This document shows positions 10,670 through 20,443 of a stretch of DNA of 64,000 nucleotides, piece after piece. A program made the position numbers and the translations under genes. Under the pieces are notes generated by a model. It was not told where the DNA came from. It saw only the letters and a list, made by a program, of their open reading frames with translations, and searched no databases. Each line of letters starts with the position of its first letter. The stretch's first letter is position 1. The stretch is from Stemphylium vesicarium (lineage: Eukaryota; Ascomycota; Dothideomycetes; Pleosporales; Pleosporaceae): assembly GCA_004380135.1 (NCBI GenBank), contig QXCR01000002.1, positions 868,001 through 932,000 of the forward strand. Reading direction: 5' to 3'.

Positions 10670-10897
10670 TCAAGTCTTCTGGCTGCATGTCTCCTCTCGA
10701 GCTTCTCCATTCACATCGATGCCCGCTGCGCTTTCCTCTCTCTTGGTGGCACTGGAGCCCGTCTCACTCATCGGACGCGTCGGAGGCACCTCAGGCGATT
10801 TCCAGATGATCGACCAGAGTTCAGCAGCTAGATTCATTGTGTAGTCGTATGCGCCCTCGAACAACGGCCAGAGTGGCTGATGATATTGGTGATCCAT
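10670..10897 (-). CDS. Short hypothetical protein (75 aa)
   Basis: An ATG at 10897 opens a 75-residue frame that begins MDHQYHQPLWPLFEGAYDY, contains an amphipathic segment (LAAELWSIIWK) and ends in a polar Glu/Ser/Thr-rich tail. Composition is protein-like rather than random, but there is no recognisable domain, no intron to confirm the frame and no clear promoter. It lies in the stretch of small unknown genes. It could be an exon of something larger, since the sequence just upstream (GTGAGTACC) overlaps the start. Confidence 0.3.
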   Translation of the reverse strand: MDHQYHQPLWPLFEGAYDYTMNLAAELWSIIWKSPEVPPTRPMSETGSSATKREESAAGIDVNGEAREETCSQKT

Positions 10898-10906
10898 GGT
10901 ACTCAC

Positions 10907-11350
10907 GACTTGTGACGTTCGATCCGAGATGTAGAATGGGGTAGCCAGGGCGCAAAACTCAAGGGGTCAAGGTGAATAGCTTTTGAAGATATTCGGAAGT
11001 TGTGAATGTATTGGGGAAGTGCCGAGAGATAAGGTGGTAGATAAGGGTCTTGATATGGCTTAGAGGTGATTGGAGCGACAAAGTGGGGCTACAAGACCCC
11101 GTAAGACACGTTGCACAAAACGACACAGATGATTTACATAATAGGTAGGCATTGATAATTGATTGTGACACGAGCGTGCTAACGGCGGTCACAAGATGGG
11201 CCTGCCAGACAACTACAAAGGGTAAATGTAGTAGCTCCAAGTGTTGATCCCCGACTGACTACCTACAGTCCCTGGTATCTCCGTCTTCCATTCCTCCAAG
11301 ACGAGGCGCACATGTACGACCTTTGCATGCGTCACGGTACGCTATACTAC
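10907..11350. other. Intergenic, nothing recognised
   Basis: No coherent protein, RNA or repeat is visible. Confidence 0.45.
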
Positions 11351-11788
11351 CTAGATAGGAAGCAACCCGATCCTGGTTAGCAGTCGTGCCTTCTTGTCCG
11401 CGCGATTGCCGTTTGTAGGCGCGCCCAGTGCCGCAAGAATTTGATCGAGAACCGCGACGGTAAGGTTCGAAACGTGTGATGAGGTGACCGGGAAATTGGG
11501 GATGGCCAGATTGGTGATGTGATGGTGAATTGGCATCAATGTCGTGTCGGTGTGGCGCACGTGAGGGTTCGTGACAAACGCGAGGCTGCTGTGGTCGCTA
11601 GCCGCGATAAGGGTACGAAGCTCATCGAAGCGTTTGTTCAAATTGTCATTCATGTCGCGAATGGCCTGCAAGATAGCGTTGCCATCTGCAACCGCTGGCA
11701 GATTTGCCATGCGTCCGGCCTGAGTAGCGGCTGCCTGCAGGCCCTGGTTCATCACCTCGAAATCGGGTTGGGGACGATTGAGATCCAT
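11351..11788 (-). CDS. Small coiled-coil protein with SAP-like C-terminal helices (lineage-specific family)
   Basis: Single-exon frame of 145 residues. The N-terminus MDLNRPQPDFEVMNQGLQ is followed by NLPAVADGNAILQAIRDMND and an amphipathic helix (NLNKRFDELRTLI) typical of a short coiled coil. A Thr/His/Pro-rich linker comes next. The last 35 residues, LDQILAALGAPTNGNRADKK, look like a SAP-type helix-turn-helix (a short nucleic-acid-binding fold); that is inference from pattern. Proteins of this layout are, as I recall, common, often multi-copy and functionally unknown in pleosporalean fungi. It is divergent from, and similar in N-terminal plan to, the plus-strand gene starting at 12324. Confidence 0.6.
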   Translation of the reverse strand: MDLNRPQPDFEVMNQGLQAAATQAGRMANLPAVADGNAILQAIRDMNDNLNKRFDELRTLIAASDHSSLAFVTNPHVRHTDTTLMPIHHHITNLAIPNFPVTSSHVSNLTVAVLDQILAALGAPTNGNRADKKARLLTRIGLLPI

Positions 11789-12323
11789 AATGATATCAGG
11801 GGTTGAGGTTGAGTCGATTGGTACGCGGGGTGTTGGTGGAATAGGTAGAGATCTCAGGGGAAGTGCGCAATCATCGGGTTTAACACAGGGAAGAAGCGAT
11901 CCAATTCCTTTCGTACGGCTATGGTGTCCCTACTCTAGCTCGCCTGGTCTGCATCGCGCTGGCATGTCTTTGCGGGTCATTGCGCTGGTCCGTATGCGTG
12001 AAAGGTGTGAGGTTTTGGAGGTGAGAGCCAGTCACGCATATTTTCTTCTCGATGGTGTCAGGGGCGAGCGCAAACACTCACTCAGGGACATGACCCTGAG
12101 GCAACCAATGACAAAGCAGCCTCGTGAGCTCTTGCGTCCCCTGACTTCACTATTTCACTCCCCGCTCATGCAATCACAGCCAGGTCATTCACGCACTAAC
12201 GCCATGACTCTCAAAAAGACTCTCCCTTTCCGCAACAAGCTTCAAGACCCAACCCTACTACATACGGAGCACATGTCTCAACCTTTCTTCAACTATCAAC
12301 AGTCGGACACAACTCCCTGTACG
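11789..12323. promoter_or_regulatory. Shared upstream region of a head-to-head gene pair
   Basis: 535 bp separate the two divergent starts. The frame of the plus-strand gene stays open upstream across much of this interval, but the extension has no protein-like conservation, so I treat it as non-coding. No specific operator recognised. Confidence 0.35.
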
Positions 12324-12686
12324 ATGGCTGCGAACTTGCCCCAACCGAATATCCCGCTAGCACTTCAAGGACTTGCTACGTTTTCGAGCGAGATGCAACA
12401 TCTCCAGAACATCCCTACATTGCAGAATGAAGGGGATATCGCCTTAGCATTACAGAGCATCAACGGGCAACTCGCCGCTATCAATGGACGACTCACCACT
12501 ATCGAAAATCGTTTGGAGGGTATAACCAATCGCTTGGGCGGTATCGACGATCGTTTGGATGGTATCGGCGATCGTTTGAAAAGTATCGATGATCGCTTGA
12601 GCGCCATTTCGGCCTCTGTAGTTGCCGTGGGGGGTCGTCTCACTACTATGGAGCACGAAGTCAGGAACGTGTCAACACGCTTCTAA
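12324..12686 (+). CDS. Heptad-repeat coiled-coil protein (120 aa)
   Basis: Start at 12324 (MAANLPQPNIPLALQGL); an in-frame ATG at 12273 would add 17 residues. The first half (NIPTLQNEGDIALALQSING) parallels the divergent neighbour. From about residue 50 the protein is nearly pure heptads: LAAINGR, LTTIENR, LEGITNR, LGGIDDR, LDGIGDR, LKSIDDR, LSAISAS, then VVAVGGR and LTTMEHE. This is a continuous coiled coil, with L or V at one core position and I, V or M at the other. The DNA of this segment is a diverged 21-bp tandem array. Such proteins usually oligomerise; no enzymatic motif or membrane segment is present. Function unknown. Confidence 0.6.
   Translation: MAANLPQPNIPLALQGLATFSSEMQHLQNIPTLQNEGDIALALQSINGQLAAINGRLTTIENRLEGITNRLGGIDDRLDGIGDRLKSIDDRLSAISASVVAVGGRLTTMEHEVRNVSTRF
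12475..12615 (+). repeat. Coding 21-bp tandem repeat (heptad minisatellite)
   Basis: Successive units of the form CGTTTGGANGGTATCGNCGAT, at least five clearly related copies between 12510 and 12605, with more diverged copies at both sides. The unit length equals one protein heptad, so unit gain or loss changes coiled-coil length without a frameshift. Confidence 0.75.
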
Positions 12687-12866
12687 CCGCACTGCAAGAG
12701 CTTGTCGAAGCTAGAACATCTCGGCGGCGTTAGACATCTGGCGTTAATGGTCAAAGCAAGATGACTATAGTCTCAATCATGAATACAAATGATACATTAC
12801 CTACAAAGAAAAGCTACCCAAAGAAAGATTGATCAAAACATTCGTGGCCAGGATACCTTGATATGC

Positions 12867-14126
12867 CTACGTGGGTTGCACTCCTGGTTCCTCCTGCGGG
12901 AAGAACTTGGACCTGCAAAAGGCGCATCTATACCTACACTCGTGCTCAGCCTGCAATTGAGATTCCAAACACGTCGCACAAATCTCGTGACCGCATACCT
13001 TGAGCTTGCGCATCTCGGTGTCTTCATCGCCACAGATGAAGCACGAGCAGTCGATCGATGTTGCCGCGAGGATACTCACATCGTCCAGCTCCACATGTTC
13101 CGGGCCGTGTAGTATATCCTGCACCTCGAACAATATGTACTCATGGCTGAACCAATCATCGTCTTCATAGTTGCTGAAGTCGTGATTGGCTACATGTTCT
13201 GGTACAATTGCCCTGTCATCATACTCATCATCATACTCCTCGTCATCCACTATATCAGGGATAAAATAGCAGCTCAGCAAAGGTGACACGTACGAGAAGA
13301 ACTTCACTATACCCGCATAAAACTCAACAAGCCTGGTTTCGAAGTGCACGTCCCAGTCAATAGCGCCATCGTGACTGGGAAAAATGTTGAGGAGCAATTC
13401 CTCTATAAGACATCCAACGTGTTGGCGTAGTGGATCTCGAATCATCCGAACGAAGTTGTCGTCGGTTCTGCCTTCGGGGTCGCAGTTGCTCAAAGCCTCC
13501 AAGTCTTTGTGCTCTCGGACAAAACGTTCGATCTTAGCGCAGATGACACTCAAGCGCTCTTCAAGGTAGTTCTCGATCTGGTCTGCTGGTGCCTGGATGG
13601 CGGCAAGCGTCATATACGTGGTGAACGTTTCAGACACGTCGTTAGCAGTGATCATATTCATGTGCACCAAAACAGCGGCCAACATACCCATAGCTCCGAA
13701 TGGCTCCAAGTGATTTGGATGTCCTAGGTTGATACAGCGGTAGAAATGGTGGAAGATTCGAACCAGATGTGCAATCTCCTGGTCTGTCTCGATGCTATTT
13801 TCCGTATGATCCAAGTAATCGATTGCAGTCTGGTGGAGGTTGATCATAATTTGATAAGCGCATTCAGCGTAAAGCGTGCTCCATGTGTTTTCCATGTGGA
13901 CGTCGCAGAATGATTGGATGGCATCGTCAAGGGCATTTCGAAGCCTATATTCCCACGGTGCACCCCGGCTTTGCCAAACAGCAAAAGCCTCGGTGAATGG
14001 AAGTACTTTTTCGTTGAGTCTGGCCAGTGCCAACACTGCCCAAATGAGACATGCAGCGTCTTTGAAAGCGACATCTTCGTAGTTCCCCTGTTCTTCCGCT
14101 ATTCCTAGGGACCTGAATGGTAACAT
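12867..14126 (-). CDS. RING-finger protein (putative E3 ubiquitin ligase)
   Basis: Single exon of 419 residues; the ATG at 14126 is the first after an in-frame stop. Residues 1-330 are a predominantly helical region with no recognised domain, including an acidic patch (DDEEYDDEYDD). The C-terminus holds a C3HC4 RING: CFIC, then CGHEIC and ATC, then CAFC, with spacing normal for RING-HC domains. RING domains recruit E2 enzymes, so ubiquitin transfer is the likely role; substrate and location are unknown. An additional 5' exon is possible because TTACCATTCAG just inside the start could serve as an acceptor, but no in-phase upstream exon was found. Confidence 0.8.
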   Translation of the reverse strand: MLPFRSLGIAEEQGNYEDVAFKDAACLIWAVLALARLNEKVLPFTEAFAVWQSRGAPWEYRLRNALDDAIQSFCDVHMENTWSTLYAECAYQIMINLHQTAIDYLDHTENSIETDQEIAHLVRIFHHFYRCINLGHPNHLEPFGAMGMLAAVLVHMNMITANDVSETFTTYMTLAAIQAPADQIENYLEERLSVICAKIERFVREHKDLEALSNCDPEGRTDDNFVRMIRDPLRQHVGCLIEELLLNIFPSHDGAIDWDVHFETRLVEFYAGIVKFFSYVSPLLSCYFIPDIVDDEEYDDEYDDRAIVPEHVANHDFSNYEDDDWFSHEYILFEVQDILHGPEHVELDDVSILAATSIDCSCFICGDEDTEMRKLKVCGHEICATCLESQLQAEHECRYRCAFCRSKFFPQEEPGVQPT

Positions 14127-17100
14127 AATCTTGGGGACTTACAAGCGGCGTACAGATTATATGTACAGGAGCAGTAATGGGGGAGGGTTGAGGCTTGGTG
14201 GTGGTTGTTATTGTGGTAGCACTGGCGAAGAAATAGTGCGAAGGAGTCGTTAAGAGAACACTCGCGATACGATATAGTGAACCCATAATGCACAGCGTCA
14301 AGAAAATGAGGCCGATCTCTGCTTCCCAGACACTGTGTCTGGAAAACAACATGTGATGCGGACAATATACAGCATTGTGGGAGATGCATCATGACCTCCC
14401 CTGCCCAGGCGCACAATGCTGTTGTCTGTTCCCCGACCTTTCGTATCTGTATCTCAGGGATAATCATAATGCCTAGCTCCCCGTGGGGTTTGGGTCATGA
14501 AAAGCCGAGGCTGGCGATATCAGGCCTTAGGCGAGGCAACATGGGCTGAGGGGAAGAGCACGTGACGCAGGGTGCGTTCAACTGCAGAATCTCGTCTGAC
14601 TCCTGTAAGCCTCAATTTCGCATTAAATAGCGGAGCTGGGAGAAACAAAAAAAGACACCAAAGCTGTAGATATCGGGAAAGAGTGTCTGGATACCGTAAG
14701 CAAGGCGCGGACGCTCGCCCGAACCCCATACTTCAGGCAGCCCACAACGAACACAATTGTTTCTAGTGGGCAAAAGTCCAGGTCGTAGAGCAAGAAGATG
14801 TGCCTTGAAGATCGCATACTGATGATACCTCGAGAACAGTGTCTGATATCTGATGAAACATATGAGAGGATGATGGCGTCAGGGGCACGTGCAAGAGAAG
14901 ATGCAAGGATGTGCCAAGACGCTAGGCCGGAGCCTCCTTTTCTGTGCCCCGCCTTCTCTCCCTACAATCTGCAACTTCCTGGCGCGCTTGGAATATATGA
15001 TCATCCAGTTTCTCACTTCTACAGATGGCATCTGCGAACATCTCTCCGCTGTTACATAGCCACTGACTCACCGGGTACTGTTCCGAGAAAGATAGTGTGT
15101 CGCGGCTGAAGCTCCGGGCTCATCCGGCTACGATTTAGGTGTCTTCCTCGAGACCACCACAGAGCCCTGGCGCTACTTCCGAACTCGACGTCACATGTCA
15201 AACCAGTCTTCAGAAACAATGGGAAGTCATTCTTATTCAGGCTTTGGCCAGCGTCGACCACTGGCGAACCGTAATCATTTGCGAGCGACCATCTTCCATT
15301 ACCAGCACAGGGCATTCAACGAAGTCATCTGAAGCTTCTGACACGTCTCAGGACGCTTGGCTGGGGTACATCCAGTCTTTGAGAGAAAGCTCAGAATCTG
15401 ATCATACCGAGATGGTCGTCTCCATAGTGTACCCGTACCGCTATCCGAATGGCAGTATCGATTTTCTGCGCCTTGGACTGGACACTCCAACCGCTAGTGG
15501 CGTCTTCGCTGGTCTTCCTTTCCGCTTAGAATTGCAAACAGCTCGGCAAGAGTAGCGATTCTTCAAAAGTCCGAAGCCAGTTGAGCTACTCAGCCAGAGA
15601 GCGTAAGACACTACCGAACACCTATGATTGCGACCATATCTTCATGTCAACACCAATTCGTACATGTACCGAGGTCAGTATTGTACGTACGGGAGACACC
15701 ATCTGTAGATTGCTCCCCGTGTCGTGTTAAAATGACAATAGGATGGTAGTACCATGGACTGCTTTCGAGGCTTAATCCCTTGCACTAGATGGAACTACAG
15801 AAAGATTGTTGCAGCGCAATTCCACTCTGACTTTGGAGTCGCGTGAAGTGTTGGGGATTGATAGCATCATTCGCGTGACCGTCAGTCTCAAGCAAACCTT
15901 GAAAGCTTCACCGAGGTCCTCGGTGGATCGGGCCACCTCTATTTGGCCGTTCTTGAGCTGTCTTGGAGGCATGATGGCGCGTCCAATAGTTTCACCGACC
16001 TGAGCACCAGTCCACGCGAGCACCACGGTACTCTGTCTAACCTTAGGCGGTCCGGCGTTCGTTTCGCGCATCTTCGGACACCGAAAGAGGCCGCCTCTTT
16101 ACGACTAGCTTCAGTGTGTTGTTGTCCGAAATGAACACAGCGACCAAAACTACCATTGACTAGTCAACACTTCGATCAATGAGCACGGCACTACCGTGGA
16201 TTCGATCGATAGAATCTTATGACTCCATCCTCATTGCGGACAATAAGAGCGATCACTTCTAAAAACGGGCCTTTCCCTAGCTATCCCGCCTAGTTTCTTA
16301 TGCGCTTACTCCGAACATAGAGCTGGCAACGTGATCGCGGGGTTTTGACAATGCTGACTCACAACTGCATTCATAGACACAGAGCGCATGCAGCGGGATG
16401 TATCGCACGACGCATAACTTCAAGGCAATCAGACCTTGGCACGAAGTTTCGCAAGACCAGACAATCACCAGTTCACACCCACCCAAAAAGATATCTACCG
16501 CCAGCCGTTGATCAACTAGAACTACCAGCCCTTACAGCGTGTTTGCTTCGCCTGTCCGAAAAGCCCCGACCGTGTAGTGGCCGTAAGTCTCCATGCGCCT
16601 GGAACATTGCATGAAATAACCTTTCGTTAGCAGAACAACGTGTAAAGTGCCGATCGAATCAGGATAGACAACGGAGACGTTGCTATCAACTTCACGTCAC
16701 CTGTGGTGAATTGTACATCATCAACGACATGAGCAACGCATTGAAGTTCCTCGGTAACTTTCCAATTTCCATGGCTCTCAGTGTTGTGGCTTTGAAGTAG
16801 CCGGAATCTAGAAGGGATCGGCCCACCCGACAGACTGGGCAGAACCTAGGGAGAATTACGGGCGTCTGCAGGGCCACCCTCATTGAACCTACGCCCACAT
16901 TTCAAAAAAGCCGACTCTGGTTCACCCGTTACATATTCCTTCGAGTCCATTCCACTGGAGTCCCTGCACTCTGACAGCCCATGAGATACGGTTGAAGTAG
17001 CCGCGCTGCGGCAAAAAGAGGTTGGTTTTTGGTTGAAGCAACTACACTCGCCGTCATGGGCAAGCACCATTGAGGCGCAGGGAAACTCCAGGAACGAGAA

Positions 17101-17531
17101 TTACAAAAAGAACAGCTTGTAGGATGCACCAATAATGCAGGCTTTGTGCCCCGACCGCTAGTAGGACTAGATGACAAGCGTGCGGGGTCTCCGCACCAAC
17201 ATACGCCACACATTACATTATGATCTACAAGTCGCCAAACGGGCAAGACGGCATTGAGTTTAACCCTTAGCTGGTCTGAGGGGCATCTTGGTTTTGTCAC
17301 TCGACCACTTAGCCCCGCTCACTCACTTGTGTTACCGCGGCACATGTGAGGTTAGTGTCGATTCAGTCACTCAAAAACACCACCACGCGACGAACCTAGA
17401 AGTAATATGAAGGCTAGCGCTACGCTTTGAGAGTCCGCCACGCTAGGGTAAGAGGCTGCTCAGACTACTTCAAACCCTATATCCTTCTTCTTTTTGGTTG
17501 AGCGTTCTCTCAGCTCTACACTGTCTACAGA
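14127..17531. other. 3.4-kb stretch without a convincing gene
   Basis: Many short frames on both strands, the longest 138 codons (15139-15555), none with a recognisable motif or spliceable partner. I see no terminal repeats and no transposase or reverse-transcriptase motif. It could be decayed transposon or pseudogene DNA between the accessory block and the MFS gene. Confidence 0.45.
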
Positions 17532-19502
17532 ATGCAAGAGACACCAATATCGACGCGCCGCTCTCGCGAATACGAGAAACATGACGCCAGCAACCATCTC
17601 GAGATGGTGTCAACACACACACCTCCAAGCGAGCCTGAGAAGCAGCAGCTGGCACCTGCCACCAGCAGAGGCCCTGTCGTCCATGAGAAGGTGAGTCTGC
17701 GATATACCACATCATGATTCTGCTAATCACATGTTTAGATGAACGCAAAGCTATTCATGACTTTGGTGTGCATGTCGTTCCTCTGGATCGGCTCTCAGAT
17801 CCCTCTCTTCCTCTTCGGCTCCGTCCTCCCACTCATATACCAGGACGTAGGTGGCGTAGACCGTTATGTCTGGTTCATCATCGGTTACCTTATCCCAAAT
17901 GCAGCCCTATGCCCCTTCGTCGGTGCCTTGTCCGATCTCTTCGGGCGACAGAAAGTAGCCATTGTAGGACAAGTGGCGCTCATCATCGGACCGATCATCA
18001 CGGCAACTGCCGACACTATGAACATTGCCATCGGTGAGCAACGTACTTGCCGGTTTCATATCCCACACTAACAAACCTTCCACAGCTGGCCAAGTCTTCT
18101 CGGGAATTGGGGCGGGTCTGAATGAGCTTATTGCCCTCGCAGGTACCGCCGAGGTGGTTCCCATCAAGGATCGCGGCAAGTACGTCGGTCTAGTCGTCTT
18201 CACAATTCTACCCTTCTGCCCATCCGTCTTGTGGGCTCAATTGATCGCTGAAGCGAGCAACTGGCGCTACAACGGCATTCTGGTCGGAGTATGGAACTTC
18301 GCCGGTCTGCTGCTATGCGTTTTCTTCTATAAGGACCCGTCTCGCCTCACCGAGGAATATACCGCAAGCCATGTCCTTCGAGAGGTCGATTACGTTGGTG
18401 GTTTCCTCAGCACCGTTGGTATCACCCTCTTCATGATGGGCTTGCAATGGGGAGCGTCGCAGGTCAGTACGCAATCCATACTAAGTGCATTGCAATACTA
18501 ACGCTTGACAGTATGAATGGGGAAGCCCACACAACGTTGCGCCTCTTGTTATCGGTATCGTTTTCATCATCGCCTTCTTTGTATGGGAGTTCTACGCAAA
18601 ACACCCCATGGTCCCGCGAGCGCTGTTCTCCAAGGCCAAGCAAACTATGATAGTCATTCTCCTCATCACCTTCCTCAGTGGAGGCAACTACTTTGTGCTG
18701 TTGCTGTTCTGGCCAACTCAAATTTACAACGTCTACGGTAAGTCTGTTCATCATTCGCTCGCCGTTTCGGACTAACAGCAATGCAGGTGATGACCCAATT
18801 GGCATCGGCCTACGCTCCCTCCCCATCGGTTTCGGTATCATCGGTGGCGCAGTCATCTGCTTGGTCCTCATTCCCATCACCAAGGGCCACATCCGTGAAC
18901 TCATGATCTTCTTCACCGCCCTGATGACCGCCACTACCGGTGCAGTATGTGTCGCTCGACCCGACAACCTCAACGTCGTATATCCCCTCATCACGTTCGC
19001 ATCCATCGGAGTAGGCGGCGTCATCATCCCTTGCTCAATCATAGCACAAATCGCCTGCCCAGACGAGCTCATCGCTACCGTAACAGCCATCACCCTCAGC
19101 ATCAGGTACATTGGTGGCGCCATCGGTTTCGCCGTCTACTCAAACCTCTTCTACCGCAAAGTCGCAATCCATCTCACTGAGATCGTGGCGAACCAGACCA
19201 TCGCCTTACAAGCGATCGTCAACCCGCTTACAGCCGAGGGCCGGACGGTCATAGGAATCATAACCACGCTCATGGGAAACGCGAGGTTCGACGAAGTCAA
19301 GCAGATTCTGGCCACGAATCCGCAAGTCCTGCAAAGAGATGCTTTCCCTATTATTCTCGCAGCTTCACAGGAGGCGTTTGCGCTGGCGTATAGGTGGCCG
19401 TACTGGATTTCGATTGCGTTTGGTGGCGTGTGCTTTATTGCGGCGTTCTTCGTGGGTAACATCCGCGGACTGTTGACGGCGCATACAGCACACCCGGTGT
19501 AA
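17532..19502 (+). CDS. MFS transporter, TRI12 (trichothecene-efflux-pump-like) family
   Basis: Five exons: 17532-17690, 17739-18033, 18086-18462, 18512-18737 and 18787-19502 (590 residues). The four introns are 48-52 bp and every phase is continuous. The hydrophilic N-terminal tail of about 55 residues is encoded by exon 1; fourteen or so membrane segments follow. The MFS loop signature ALSDLFGRQKVAIVG follows helix 2, and the region AGQVFSGIGAGLNELIALAG matches the TRI12/siderophore-transporter branch of 14-helix drug:H+ antiporters. Family members export toxins or drugs or import siderophores at the plasma membrane; the substrate cannot be told from sequence. No biosynthetic cluster is visible nearby, so a general efflux role is as likely as a dedicated one. 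Confidence 0.92.
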
Positions 19503-20443
19503 AGAGCTGGGCTTGAAGATAGCGGTTGTATAAGATTGAAGAAAAAAACTGACATATGAATACATGGGTACACACAACCTTGATCTATACTGAGCTGCAT
19601 GTACGTTGTGAAACCAGCCCGAATTGCGATTTGCGCAATTGTAGCCCCGCATCGCGGTCTTCGCACACGACCGGTGGAGGTTTTTGCAACGTTGATACAA
19701 GTCTACTCACCTTGGCAGCTTGTCTTCAGCCAAAGACCCTTCTCACAGCAACGAGGTACTCATCATCGGTTTCTCCGCTTCTTCCCATTTACTATTACCG
19801 GGGGCAAGCGCGCATGTCCCTCTAGAACTGTGAAAGCACCGCGGCCGACGAGTCGCTTCGGAGGCGCAATTGTGTGACGCTGTCTATATGAACTGATTAT
19901 TGAGCGCGATACCTAGAGCTGGCGTTCACGTAATTATAGAACCTCTTCTCCTGGTCTGGAATGTCAGAGGCGAGGCCATGCGAGTACCTTGTTCTTGGTA
20001 AAAGTGGGAATCAGGGGTAGGGAAGGGTAGGAAGGGAGTGGTCGCTGGTATCGGCGCATGACTGAGGAAGATGATGCCAAATGCGCCACGGTATGCTTAC
20101 TTGGGCCGAAAACAAGGGCTGGCAGAGGAGGGGACGGGGTTTTCTATCGTAAAAGTCTCGTAAATTTCCAGTGATTCTAAAGTTCTCAAATACGCTCATT
20201 GTTCGCACCCATGTACGCCATGTTTTCCCAATCCAAAACACCTCTCGCAAAAAATAAAAATAGAACGCCAAATGTAATGCTATCCTGGGGGTATACAACA
20301 CCGTGTAAATGCTTGACAAAACAAAATCAAAAACGCCGTTGTTCCGATGCTCTGTTGCTGCCTCGCTACGCAATTACTCCGTCCCAAAATGTAAACTTTT
20401 TCCTGTTGTAGTGGCAGTCAGAACCACTGGTATGCGTGTACGT
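19503..20443. other. Convergent 3' intergenic region
   Basis: Lies between the 3' ends of the MFS gene and the acidic tail-anchored protein gene. A 120-codon minus frame (20373-20011) was rejected. Nothing else seen. Confidence 0.5.

Noticed and set aside
11778..12323. N-terminal extension of the heptad-repeat protein to 302 residues
   Set aside because: The frame is open, but the extension lacks any family-like sequence and overlaps the start of the divergent gene. The 12324 start parallels the neighbour's N-terminus.
15139..15555. 138-codon plus-strand frame
   Set aside because: No motif, no partner exons, no homologous pattern recognised. A frame of this length is expected by chance in 3.4 kb of GC-balanced DNA.
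20011..20373. 120-codon minus-strand frame rich in aromatic residues
   Set aside because: Lies in the convergent 3' region; biased composition looks like translated UTR, with no membrane topology or domain.
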